A stretch of 64,000 nt of DNA from B1 sp964355075 (GTDB lineage: Bacteria > Bacteroidota > Bacteroidia > UKL13-3). Location: assembly GCA_964355075.1 (NCBI GenBank), contig CAYHCF010000002.1:62001-126000 (forward strand), in the 5' to 3' direction. Of the stretch, positions 49,865-58,913 are shown piece after piece. Position numbers and translations under genes: made by a program. Positions within the stretch are counted from its first letter, which is position 1. Every line of letters begins with the position of its first letter. The notes under the pieces were generated by a model, which saw only the letters and a program-made list of their open reading frames with translations, searched no databases and was not told where the DNA came from.

Positions 49865-52591
49865 TGGCCTGGCCTGCCTGAAACCTCTTGAAACTACCGC
49901 TTCTCCTTCACTTACTTTTTCAATTTTTATCGCACATGCCTTGTATTCCGGAGTCTCGGTTACATCATCATAGGCATCAATCGTTAATACATTGGCATGC
50001 GCTTCCCTGAAATGAAAAGCACACCAGGTGACTCCCGCAGGAGATCGGTCAGTAACCCACGCCTTCAAAGTAATGGTGCCTCTCCTACTGGTTGCCTTAA
50101 CCATGTCACCCGTTTTAACTTTCATAATATTGGCATCATAAGGACTGATCTCCAATAATTCTTCAGGAAAAATATTTTCCAGACCGATCGAATTTCGGGT
50201 TTGCGTTCCCGTATGGTAATGCCATAACCTGCGCCCGGTTGAAAGTATAAATGGATATTCTGCATCCGGCAATTCAGCCTGAGGCCGGTAATTTGTTTTT
50301 GAAAATAAACCTAATCCGCGGGTAAATTTGCCATTTAAATGAAGGATCGGAGTACCCGGATGTTGTACTGTTGGACAAGGCCATTGCAAACCAATATTTT
50401 GTATGCGTTCATAGGTAATTCCCCCCATTATGGTTCCGGTTCTGCGCATATCTTCCCAGGTATCTTTTGCCGATTTAAATCCTAAATCCACACCCATCCT
50501 TTTTCCCAATTCCTGCATAATCCACCAGGTTGGACGTGCCTCCCCGGGGGCATCTACTGCCTTTCTAAGAAACTGCACCCTCCTGTCAAGATTGGAATAA
50601 GTTCCCTCATCTTCATTAAAACAAACATCGGGTAAAATAACATCCGCATACTCGGTGGTCATGTTGGGAAAAATATCTACCACCACCAAAAATTCAAGTG
50701 CTTCAATTTCTTTGATTGTTTTTGCCGTATTGGGTTCGGTCTGAACCGTATTGTCTCCTACACAGAAAAGAATTTTGGTTTCTCCTGTTGTAGCTTTGTG
50801 CAACATAGTTGGCAGCTTATAACCTTCGCTTCGGGAAAGACCGCTTACACCCCAGGCCTTTTCCATTTTTTCAATCACTTTTTCATTGGTTACCGACTGA
50901 TAATTGTGATACACATTTGGCAATGCCCCCATATCACAGGCTCCCTGCACATTATTCTGACCCCGCAATGGGTTCACCCCGCAACCCCGTTTACCCAAAT
51001 GTCCAAGTACCATTTGTAAATTTGCGAGTGTTTTTACATTGTCGGTTCCTGTAGTGTGTTCAGTAATACCCAGACAATAAATCACACTCACTTTTTTTGC
51101 TTCTCCCAACATTTTTGCCACATTGCGCATCATATCCTCCGGCACGCCCGAAAGCAGGGAAGCTTTCTCGATTGGGTAATCCTGAACCCACTGTTTGATA
51201 TCCTCAGGATTCTCCGTATTATTCATCATGAAATCTTCATCGTGCCAGCCATTTTTGAATATTTCATGGATCAATCCATTGATGAAAGGAACATCTGTAC
51301 CCACACGTAACTGAACATATAAATCTGACCAATGCGCGATGTCAACTTTTCGCGGATCACAAACAATCAATTTAGCTCCATTTTTAGCCGCTTTTTTCAC
51401 ATAATACGAAACAACAGGATGCGCTTCGGTCATGTTTGAACCAATCACAAAAATAAGTTCTGTTTCTAAAATTTCATGGATAGAATTGGTAGCTGCACCA
51501 CTTCCAAAGGCGTGTGCAAGTCCGGCTACTGTAGGTGCATGGCAGGTGCGCGCACAATGATCTACATTATTTGTTTTGATTACCGCACGGGTAAATTTCT
51601 GAATCGCATAATTATTTTCATTGATAATTCGGCCTGAACCCAATGCCGAAAAAACATTTGGACCGTCTTTTTCAATAATCGTTTTAGTACGCTCAACAAT
51701 ATAATCCAAAGCCTCATCCCAAGTTGCCCGTTCATGTTTTCCATTACGTTTAATCAAAGGATATTGCAGCCGGTTCGGACTAGCGTGAAACTCAAAACCA
51801 TAACGGCCTTTTACGCATAGCATCCCGTTATTTGGCCATACATCCCGTCCGGTTACACGAACCACTTTGTTCTTCATGCGATCAACATGTAAGGTTAACT
51901 GGCAACCCACTCCGCAATACGGGCAGGTAGTATCCACTTTATCAAATTCTGCAAACCTGCCTTTACCTCTGGATTTTTTATCTGTTAAAGCACCTGTTGG
52001 ACAAATCTGAACGCATTCGCCACACTGCACGCAGCTTGATTCTCCCATCGGAATATTGTCATCACACATGATAGTAGTGGCCTTCCCACGGTATCCAAAA
52101 CCAAGAACTTCATTTACTACATTTTCATTACATACAGCCACACATCGTCCACAACTGATACACTTATCATAATCAATTACAATAAATTCTGAACTTTCAT
52201 CTTTAATGCCGGTTGGTAAATCAGGGTAGGAAGTTTTCTCAATACCAAGGTGGTAACAAACATCCTGTAATTCGCAAGAGCCGCTTCGCTCGCATGCCAG
52301 GCAATTGTGGTATCCTGAGGATAGCATCAAATCCACTATCTGCCGTTGTGTGTCTATTACTTCTTTGGTTTCGGTTTGAACCAACATGCCTTCTCTAACC
52401 TGGAGATTGCACGAAGTTTGAAAACCCCGCATCCCTTCTACGGAAACAATACACGCTCTACATTTTGCTGCCTGCCCCGTTTTTACATGGTAACATAATG
52501 TTGGAATATAGATGCCATTTCTTTTTGCAACATCCAGAACAGTTTCCCCATCGAAAGCTGCATATGAATTATTGTTGATTGTTATTTGCAT
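49862..52591 (-). CDS. NAD-linked formate dehydrogenase catalytic subunit (Cys form)
   Basis: A 909-residue molybdenum or tungsten enzyme. N-terminal 2Fe-2S domain with C33, C44, C47, C61, then a NuoG-type CLACERSGSCELQDVC site, then two ferredoxin motifs (CISCGRCVAVC, CVQCGECVQIC). The catalytic part opens with CPYCGVGCQLTLH, the proximal 4Fe-4S site. The active residue is Cys in ARTCHAPTV, where E. coli FDH-H has selenocysteine. The C-terminal domain binds the pterin cofactor (WCAFHF). It follows the NuoF-like gene with the ATG 21 bp after its stop; a TTG at 52615 overlaps that stop. Together the three genes form a soluble NAD-dependent complex. Confidence 0.9.
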   Translation of the reverse strand: MQITINNNSYAAFDGETVLDVAKRNGIYIPTLCYHVKTGQAAKCRACIVSVEGMRGFQTSCNLQVREGMLVQTETKEVIDTQRQIVDLMLSSGYHNCLACERSGSCELQDVCYHLGIEKTSYPDLPTGIKDESSEFIVIDYDKCISCGRCVAVCNENVVNEVLGFGYRGKATTIMCDDNIPMGESSCVQCGECVQICPTGALTDKKSRGKGRFAEFDKVDTTCPYCGVGCQLTLHVDRMKNKVVRVTGRDVWPNNGMLCVKGRYGFEFHASPNRLQYPLIKRNGKHERATWDEALDYIVERTKTIIEKDGPNVFSALGSGRIINENNYAIQKFTRAVIKTNNVDHCARTCHAPTVAGLAHAFGSGAATNSIHEILETELIFVIGSNMTEAHPVVSYYVKKAAKNGAKLIVCDPRKVDIAHWSDLYVQLRVGTDVPFINGLIHEIFKNGWHDEDFMMNNTENPEDIKQWVQDYPIEKASLLSGVPEDMMRNVAKMLGEAKKVSVIYCLGITEHTTGTDNVKTLANLQMVLGHLGKRGCGVNPLRGQNNVQGACDMGALPNVYHNYQSVTNEKVIEKMEKAWGVSGLSRSEGYKLPTMLHKATTGETKILFCVGDNTVQTEPNTAKTIKEIEALEFLVVVDIFPNMTTEYADVILPDVCFNEDEGTYSNLDRRVQFLRKAVDAPGEARPTWWIMQELGKRMGVDLGFKSAKDTWEDMRRTGTIMGGITYERIQNIGLQWPCPTVQHPGTPILHLNGKFTRGLGLFSKTNYRPQAELPDAEYPFILSTGRRLWHYHTGTQTRNSIGLENIFPEELLEISPYDANIMKVKTGDMVKATSRRGTITLKAWVTDRSPAGVTWCAFHFREAHANVLTIDAYDDVTETPEYKACAIKIEKVSEGEAVVSRGFRQARP

Positions 52592-52611
52592 ACCCATTTT
52601 CTTTTTGAGGA

Positions 52612-54474
52612 TCAATACTTAATAATTGCATCAAACTTACAGGTACTTAAACACAGTCCACAACGGATGCAAAGTTCACTGTCAATAGTGTGATGCCCTT
52701 TTTTAATTCCGGTAATCGCTTCAACCGGACAAACCTTTTTGCAAACCTGACAACCATTGCATACATCCAGAATTTCGAATACGATAAGCGATTTACAGGT
52801 AGCGGTTCTGCACTTTTTATCTTTGATATGTTCCAGGTATTCCTCTTTAAAATACCTGAAAGTACTCAAAAAAGGATTGGCAGCTGTTTGTCCAAGTCCA
52901 CACAAAGAAGCATTCTTTACGGTAAAGGCAAGTTTTTCGAGTTCATCCAGGTCTTCCATTTCACCTTTACCTTCACAAATTTTATTGAGCAAGTCGAGCA
53001 TACGGGCAGTTCCTTCGCGACAAGGCACACACTTGCCACAGGATTCCTCCTGTACAAATTCAAGGAAAAATCTGGCCACATCCACCATGCAACTGCTTTC
53101 ATCCATTACAATGAGACCACCACTTCCCATGATGGCACCTAAATTGTTTAAGGATTCATAATCAAGCGGAACATCCAAATGTTCTTCCGGAACACAACCT
53201 CCCGACGGACCGCCTATTTGAGCGGCTTTATATTTTTTATTTGTAGAAATACCACCGCCTATATCATAAACAAGTTCGCGTAGCGGCGTTCCAACGGCCA
53301 CTTCAACCAGACCGGAAATATTAACCGTACCAGCAAGCGCAAATATTTTTGTTCCTTTGCTTTTATCGGTTCCTACCTTTGCATAATTCTCCCCACCTGC
53401 AAGAATCAGCTGAGGAATATTCGAAAAAGTTTCAACATTATTCAGCACGGTTGGTTTGTTCCATAATCCTTTCTCGGCAGGGAATGGAGGTCGTGGACGT
53501 GGTTCTCCCCGCTTCCCTTCAATAGAAACCATGAGAGCCGTTTCCTCACCACAAACAAATGCGCCGGAACCCTTTCTTATTTCAAGATCAAAGTTAAATC
53601 CGGAACCAAAAATATTATCTCCAAGAATTCCGAACTCCCTGGCCTGATCAATAGCAATCTGAAAACGCTCCACTGCCAATGGATATTCGGCTCTCACATA
53701 AATGTATCCCTGGTTGCTGCCAATCGCGTAAGCACCAATAATCATCCCTTCAAGCACGCTATGCGGGTCACCTTCCAGAATACTGCGATCCATAAATGCA
53801 CCGGGATCACCTTCATCGGCATTACATAAAATGTATTTTACATTACCCTTGGCTTTTCTGGCAAAACCCCATTTAACACCCGTAGGAAAACCTGCGCCGC
53901 CTCTGCCTCTCAAACCCGATATCGTAACTTCATGAACAACCTGTTCTCCATTCAGTTCAGTCAGAACTTTTCCCAGTGCCCGATATCCTCCACAGGAAAT
54001 ATAATCTGCTATCTTTGTTGGATTGATAATCCCACAATTTTTCAAAACGTCTTTCTTTTGATTTTTGAAAAATGGAATTTCTGATCTCTTGGAAACTTTC
54101 TGATCTGCAACAGAATGAATCAGGCGTTCAATCGAATGACCACCTATTACATGTTGCTCAACAATTTCTTTTGCATCACCCGGTTTCACCTGCTGATAAA
54201 ATGTATCATCTTTCCCGATAACCATAACCGGACCCAAGGCACAGGGGCCTAAACATCCGGTTTCAACAATACTCACTTTATCCTTCAGTTCTGATACATT
54301 CAACTGGGCATCGAGTGCCTCTTTTACCTTTTTTGAACCGGAAGCAATACAACCTCCACCGGCACATATATATATCTTATCAGCTTTGTATTCAGCACTT
54401 TCAGTGATAGTTTTGTACAATGTACTAAGATCAGATACACTTTTAACCGGGTACATAAATTTATTTAAGTCCAT
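52612..54474 (-). CDS. NuoF-like NADH-binding diaphorase subunit
   Basis: A 620-residue flavoprotein. The N-terminal thioredoxin-like 2Fe-2S domain has CAGGGC and later CLGPC. The FMN/NADH domain shows GLRGRGGAGFPTG, CNADEGDPGAFMDR and CGEETALM. The 4Fe-4S site is ESCGKCVPCREGT with SLCGLG. Two C-terminal ferredoxin motifs follow (CNGCQVCKKVC, CIRCGLCLSTC). This is the HydB/HylB-type layout, not the short respiratory NuoF. It starts at the stop of the NuoE-like gene and precedes the catalytic subunit gene. Electron bifurcation with ferredoxin is possible but not shown by sequence. Confidence 0.92.
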   Translation of the reverse strand: MDLNKFMYPVKSVSDLSTLYKTITESAEYKADKIYICAGGGCIASGSKKVKEALDAQLNVSELKDKVSIVETGCLGPCALGPVMVIGKDDTFYQQVKPGDAKEIVEQHVIGGHSIERLIHSVADQKVSKRSEIPFFKNQKKDVLKNCGIINPTKIADYISCGGYRALGKVLTELNGEQVVHEVTISGLRGRGGAGFPTGVKWGFARKAKGNVKYILCNADEGDPGAFMDRSILEGDPHSVLEGMIIGAYAIGSNQGYIYVRAEYPLAVERFQIAIDQAREFGILGDNIFGSGFNFDLEIRKGSGAFVCGEETALMVSIEGKRGEPRPRPPFPAEKGLWNKPTVLNNVETFSNIPQLILAGGENYAKVGTDKSKGTKIFALAGTVNISGLVEVAVGTPLRELVYDIGGGISTNKKYKAAQIGGPSGGCVPEEHLDVPLDYESLNNLGAIMGSGGLIVMDESSCMVDVARFFLEFVQEESCGKCVPCREGTARMLDLLNKICEGKGEMEDLDELEKLAFTVKNASLCGLGQTAANPFLSTFRYFKEEYLEHIKDKKCRTATCKSLIVFEILDVCNGCQVCKKVCPVEAITGIKKGHHTIDSELCIRCGLCLSTCKFDAIIKY

Positions 54475-55004
54475 TATTGTACCTCCACTGTTTTAGGTTG
54501 TTCGTGTTTCCGGTAATTCTTAATTATTTTGGCAATATCTTTTGATTTTACCCATTGGTGAACATCGTCGTTAACCATAATTATCGGAGCAAGTCCGCAG
54601 GCACCAAAACACCGGCCAATATCCAGCGTAAATAATTTATCGGCAGTGGTTTCTCCAATTTCCACTTCTAATTGTTGCTTCAAAACGGTAAGTACTTCAT
54701 TGGCTCCCTGCACATAACAGGCAGTTCCCATACAAACACGGATCAAATATTTTCCACGGGGTTTCAGGGAGAAGAAAGAGTAAAAGGTAATGACTCCAAA
54801 TATCTTTGATAAAGGTTCATTCAGTATCTCCGAAATTTTCAGGATGGCTTCTCTTGGAATGTATCCAAACAGACTTTGGGTAGCCTGAAGGACAGGAATC
54901 AAAGCGCCGGGCTTCTCTTTATAGGTACTAACGATTTCCGCCAGCCGCTCTAAAAGGGCTCCATCATCATCATTTCCGCATGAACAGGTTACAGGACTTG
55001 ACAT
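54474..55004 (-). CDS. NuoE-like 2Fe-2S subunit
   Basis: A 176-residue thioredoxin-like 2Fe-2S protein. The helical N-terminal half contains FGYIPREAI and IFGVITFYSFF; the cluster is held by CMGTAC and later by CFGAC. It lacks a membrane part, so the complex is soluble. The last base of its stop codon coincides with the first base of the NuoF-like gene. It is the first gene of the three-gene formate dehydrogenase operon. The N-terminal CSCG is an extra Cys pair. Confidence 0.92.
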   Translation of the reverse strand: MSSPVTCSCGNDDDGALLERLAEIVSTYKEKPGALIPVLQATQSLFGYIPREAILKISEILNEPLSKIFGVITFYSFFSLKPRGKYLIRVCMGTACYVQGANEVLTVLKQQLEVEIGETTADKLFTLDIGRCFGACGLAPIIMVNDDVHQWVKSKDIAKIIKNYRKHEQPKTVEVQ

Positions 55005-55120
55005 AGGCCTAAATTCAAATTAAATTAATCTCAAAAATAATACAATGTCAAAAGTAAGGGTAAGAAATCATTAAAAACCCGACATTTATCAGGTTTTGGA
55101 GTGGAATTATGTAAAATTTT

Positions 55121-55996
55121 TTAAGAAGCTGCCTGAGCCATTTCATCCAAATATTGGTGAAGGGCAATTTTCCAATTAAGCATCACATTGATGTCTGATT
55201 CCTTCAATCTTGCGTTTTCTAAAACCGAATATTTTGGCCTTTTTATGGTTGGCGGGAAATCGGTTGAAAGGGCAGATAATAAATTTACCGGTGTGCGCGT
55301 ATAATTAAAAATTTCTCTTGCAAATTCATTCCAGCTACAAAAACCTTCAGATGTTGAATGTACCATTCCATTAAGGTTTGAATCTAATATTTTGACAACT
55401 TGTTGGGCAATATTTTTGGTATAAGTGGGTGAAACTATTTCATCGGTAACCACTTTTACTTCCCCTTTTTCTCGTGCCAGTTTAAGCATGAGCTGTACAA
55501 AATTTAATCCGTTTTTTGCCCTGCAGGGATGCGATCCATATAGGCCCGAAACCCGCATAACAATACTATCAGGGTTTTCTGCCAAAACTATTTTCTCCCC
55601 ATTCAACTTACTCTTACCATATTCATTTAATGGATAAGCTTCATCGGTTTCAATATAAGGTTTTGAAGAATTTCCATCAAAAACATAATCGGTGCTGAAG
55701 TGAATGAATCTAAAGTTCAGCCTTTTTGATAATGCCGATATAAACCCCGGCGCGATGGCATTGATTTGTTCAGCAATTTCCGGTTTTTCTTCGCATAAAT
55801 TTACATTGTGATAAGCAGTTGCATTAATCACCACATCTGGTTTTTCTTTTTCAAATAAGATTTCTAGTTCACCTGTATTTCCAACATCCAATTGCTGGTG
55901 TGTTATCTCCACAACATCAAATCCATGCTCTCTTAAAACGGACGAAATATCTGAACCTAACTGCCCGTTGGCTCCTAATACAATCACTTTTTTCAT
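55121..55996 (-). CDS. rfbD: dTDP-4-dehydrorhamnose reductase-like SDR
   Basis: A 291-residue extended SDR. The NAD(P) site GANGQLGSDI lies at residues 8-17, STDYVFDG follows near 102, and the catalytic pair is in YGKSKLNGE. The C-terminal part has SWNEFAREIFN and the PKYSVLEN motif found in RmlD. It reduces the 4-keto sugar nucleotide in dTDP-L-rhamnose synthesis or a near relative. The start codon overlaps the upstream epimerase by 4 bp (ATGA), so they are coupled. rfbA and rfbB are not in the window, so the exact sugar is uncertain. Confidence 0.85.
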   Translation of the reverse strand: MKKVIVLGANGQLGSDISSVLREHGFDVVEITHQQLDVGNTGELEILFEKEKPDVVINATAYHNVNLCEEKPEIAEQINAIAPGFISALSKRLNFRFIHFSTDYVFDGNSSKPYIETDEAYPLNEYGKSKLNGEKIVLAENPDSIVMRVSGLYGSHPCRAKNGLNFVQLMLKLAREKGEVKVVTDEIVSPTYTKNIAQQVVKILDSNLNGMVHSTSEGFCSWNEFAREIFNYTRTPVNLLSALSTDFPPTIKRPKYSVLENARLKESDINVMLNWKIALHQYLDEMAQAAS

Positions 55997-56982
55997 GGGG
56001 TGGCTACTGAATGATTGTTTAATTTGATGGTCTTGAAAACTTCAAGGTTATAGAATCTGGCTTCATCAAAGTTTTTGAAATCCTCCAAATGCAACAGCAA
56101 ATCGTTGATAATGTCTTTTTCGGTTTGAACCGGCTGATAATTCAGGTCTGTCATGGCTTTTTGCCAGCTCACTTTATAATTACGGTAATCCTGAATATTA
56201 TTATCCTTGATATTAATTTCAACACCATACTTTTCTTCAACAATTTCTTTCACACTCTGAGCCAATTCGCCCACTGTGGTATTGAAAGAAGCAATATTAA
56301 ATATCCCATTTACCGTTAATGGACTTTCCACCGCTTTTTGATAGCCGTCACACAAATCGGTGATCCCTAAAATGGGTCGCCAGATGCGGTGGTTACTCAA
56401 GGTAATTTCCTTTTTTGAAACCGCATTTTTGAACATGGTATTGATGGCAAGATCCAGGCGCATGCGTGGGCTGTAACCGCTAATGGTACCTTGCCTTAAA
56501 CAAATTACCGAGAAATCTTCCGATTGCAGACTTAATAAAGACTGTTCGCCCTGTAATTTTGAGACCCCATAAGGATAGTTACAAACCGCAATATCTTCTT
56601 CGGTAAAAGTTTTGTTGTGGGTATAGCCATAAACAGAGCAGGATCCTGCGAAAATAAATCTTTTCAATCCGGCCTCACGGGCAATAAAACCCAGATAAGC
56701 AGGCAAAGCTGTATTGTAAATAAAATTTGCCTGTGGGGCAAATTCTGCCATCGGATCATTCGATAAACCCCCTAAAAAAATGATTTCATCGTATTCCTTT
56801 ATTTCACTGATGGTTAAATCAAATAAATCCTTTTTGATAACCGGAATGGTTGCAGGCAAATAATTACCAAACCAACAGGTATCCATTACGGTTATATCAT
56901 ACCCTTGTTTTTTTAAATGCGGACTCAAAATTGAACCCACATATCCGGCTCCACCGGCAATTAATATTCTTTTTGATTCCAT
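55993..56982 (-). CDS. NAD-dependent sugar-nucleotide epimerase/dehydratase
   Basis: A 329-residue extended SDR. NAD-binding GGAGYVGSIL is at residues 9-18, FAGSCSVYGY follows at about 111-120, and the catalytic YPYGVSK carries Tyr and Lys. A downstream RLDLAINTMF segment fits substrate binding. The best general match is the epimerase/dehydratase group used for surface sugars. It lies 5 bp after rfbC and overlaps the rfbD-like gene by 4 bp, so all three make one operon. The substrate cannot be fixed. Confidence 0.85.
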   Translation of the reverse strand: MESKRILIAGGAGYVGSILSPHLKKQGYDITVMDTCWFGNYLPATIPVIKKDLFDLTISEIKEYDEIIFLGGLSNDPMAEFAPQANFIYNTALPAYLGFIAREAGLKRFIFAGSCSVYGYTHNKTFTEEDIAVCNYPYGVSKLQGEQSLLSLQSEDFSVICLRQGTISGYSPRMRLDLAINTMFKNAVSKKEITLSNHRIWRPILGITDLCDGYQKAVESPLTVNGIFNIASFNTTVGELAQSVKEIVEEKYGVEINIKDNNIQDYRNYKVSWQKAMTDLNYQPVQTEKDIINDLLLHLEDFKNFDEARFYNLEVFKTIKLNNHSVATP

Positions 56983-56987
56983 CTTAT

Positions 56988-57554
56988 TTAGTATTTAAAA
57001 TTATTGGAATCCGGTTTACTCAACCATTGTTCCAGGGTTTGCGCCACTTCATCTTTGGCAGAAGTGGAAGGATTATCAACCGGCCATTGAATGCCAATTG
57101 CAGGATCATTCCATAATATTCCCGACTCAGCCTTATTGCTGTAATGCCCGGTGCATTTATATTGTATTTCGGCAAAGTCGCTTAATACACAAAAACCACG
57201 TGCAAAACCTGCCGGGGCAAAAACCATCTTTTTATTTTGAGCCGTTACGGTTTCACCATACCATTGACCCAAGGTTGGAGAACCTTTCCTTACATCCACA
57301 GCTACCAAAAATGCTTCTCCAAAAGTTACACGCATCAGTTTACCCATAGGTGGCTCCCATTGAAAATGCAAACCTCTTAAAACACCTTTTGAAGAGCGCG
57401 AATGATTATCCTGCACAAATTCTTCTTTGATGCCATATTCAACAAACTGGTCTTTGCGATAAACCTCTGCAAAAAATCCCCGGGCATCCTCAAATACTTC
57501 CGGTTGGAAAACTTTTAAGCCATTTAAAGCCTCATGAATCAGGTATATTTTCAT
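56988..57554 (-). CDS. rfbC: dTDP-4-dehydrorhamnose 3,5-epimerase
   Basis: A 188-residue cupin-fold epimerase. Motifs are FEDARGFFAEVYRKDQF, QDNHSRSSKGVLRGLHFQ with the catalytic His in GLHFQ, AGFARGFCVLSDFAEIQY, and the C-terminal GILWNDPAIGIQWP. Length is canonical. It is the first gene of the sugar-nucleotide operon. The next gene upstream, a glycosyltransferase, is 125 bp away on the same strand and may use the product. Confidence 0.93.
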   Translation of the reverse strand: MKIYLIHEALNGLKVFQPEVFEDARGFFAEVYRKDQFVEYGIKEEFVQDNHSRSSKGVLRGLHFQWEPPMGKLMRVTFGEAFLVAVDVRKGSPTLGQWYGETVTAQNKKMVFAPAGFARGFCVLSDFAEIQYKCTGHYSNKAESGILWNDPAIGIQWPVDNPSTSAKDEVAQTLEQWLSKPDSNNFKY

Positions 57555-57679
57555 TATTTATAAACTGTGTTTTGTTAAAAAGATTATAGAATTACCACTG
57601 AAAACGAATTAAAACTCCAAACATTATAAAACGATGAGGTTTAAACAGGGTTCAAATTTATTGTTTATTCTGAAATTGC

Positions 57680-58720
57680 TTAACCTAAAGTTGAATAAGT
57701 TTTCCTTTTATATAAAAAATATTGCAGAACGATGCTTTTTGGATACATCATTTTTAGCATTTCCCGGTCATTAATCTTTCTTTTTGATTGAACCTCAGCG
57801 CGTTTGCTGCCAATGGTGAGGCAATGAGTCATAATCCAGAAATGTGCAGCTATAATTGCCTTTGGCCGGGTAAATTCAAGTAAAACGATACTTTGTGCGA
57901 TTGCAACAAAATCCAATAGAACATGCACCGAAGTTTTGGTAATTGCATTCCAAAGATTGTAATTTTTGAGCATCATGTAAAGAGAATTACGGTGATTCCA
58001 ATACATTTTTTTAAAGCTAACTGCCTGTATGGTAGCCCCGCCGTAATGCAGAATAACGGATTGCGGCACCACTTTACATTTGAATCCCCCGAGGAGCATT
58101 CGCCAATTTAGGTCAATTTCATCCATGTGATGAACAATAATTTCATCAAATAATCCAATATCCTGCAAAGCGCTTTTGCGAATAAACATCGCCGCTCCAC
58201 ATGTCCAGAATACATCCCGGATATCATTATACTGTCCGGTATCATCTTCAATGGTGTCAAAAATTCTTCCTCTTAAAAAAGGGAAGCCATATTTGTCCAT
58301 CATTCCGCCGGAGGAACCTGCATATTCAAATTTATGTTCATCAAAAAACGAAACTATTTTAGGTTGAAGTGCTGCGATTTCCGGGTCAGACTCCGCCACC
58401 TCTACAAGATGGTTCAACCAATCCGGTTTAACTTTTACATCGTTATTAAGGCACACAAAGTACTTTCCGGTACAATGTTTCAGGGCAAGGTTATAGGCAG
58501 CGCAAAACCCGTTATTGGCAGGATTCAGCAAAATTTCCACTTCCGGATAGGTGGCTTTCACGTAGGCTACATCATCATCGCCTGAACCATTATCCAGCAA
58601 AACCATTTTAAAAGCGGGATAATTTGTTTCTTTTAAAGATTGTATGCAATCATCCAGAAACTTTTTCCCGTTGTGATTCAGGATCACCACATCAACAGAA
58701 GGAATTATATTAGATTTCAA
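57680..58720 (-). CDS. Family 2 glycosyltransferase (WbbL-like)
   Basis: A 346-residue glycosyltransferase. The GT-A fold starts VDVVILNHNGKKFL; the nucleotide-sugar site has LLDNGSGDDD and CLNNDVKV as DXD-like motif, and the acceptor side has EIDLNWRMLLGG. It resembles rhamnosyltransferases of the WbbL group. The C-terminal region has one hydrophobic segment and a basic end, suggesting membrane association. The neighbouring dTDP-rhamnose genes support a rhamnose donor (inference). Confidence 0.88.
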   Translation of the reverse strand: MKSNIIPSVDVVILNHNGKKFLDDCIQSLKETNYPAFKMVLLDNGSGDDDVAYVKATYPEVEILLNPANNGFCAAYNLALKHCTGKYFVCLNNDVKVKPDWLNHLVEVAESDPEIAALQPKIVSFFDEHKFEYAGSSGGMMDKYGFPFLRGRIFDTIEDDTGQYNDIRDVFWTCGAAMFIRKSALQDIGLFDEIIVHHMDEIDLNWRMLLGGFKCKVVPQSVILHYGGATIQAVSFKKMYWNHRNSLYMMLKNYNLWNAITKTSVHVLLDFVAIAQSIVLLEFTRPKAIIAAHFWIMTHCLTIGSKRAEVQSKRKINDREMLKMMYPKSIVLQYFLYKRKTYSTLG

Positions 58721-58880
58721 CTCAAATTTTTAGTTTACGAAAATAGGCCGTAATAATAGCCTAAAAACTGAGTAAGATCAAGAATATTTTTTTCTTCTGA
58801 GCTGTATAAAAAATTCCTTTTCTGGAACTCCTTCAATGCTATTGGCTTCATTACCTGTTTTAGTGGGTTGAATAATAAAC

Positions 58881-58910
58881 TTGTCCATTTATGGATAATG
58901 TATACATTTG
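58881..58910 (+). promoter_or_regulatory. Bacteroidota promoter: TTG - 19 bp - TACATTTG
   Basis: A TTG at 58881-58883 is followed after 19 bp by TACATTTG at 58903-58910, the best fit to the Bacteroidota -33/-7 consensus in the window. The box ends 3 nt before ATG 58914, so the predicted mRNA start falls on the start codon. Confidence 0.7.
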
Positions 58911-58913
58911 AAA

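Noticed and set aside
52690..53161. Two overlapping plus-strand open frames opposite the NuoF-like gene
   Set aside because: Both are antisense to Cys-rich conserved coding sequence and have no recognisable domain.
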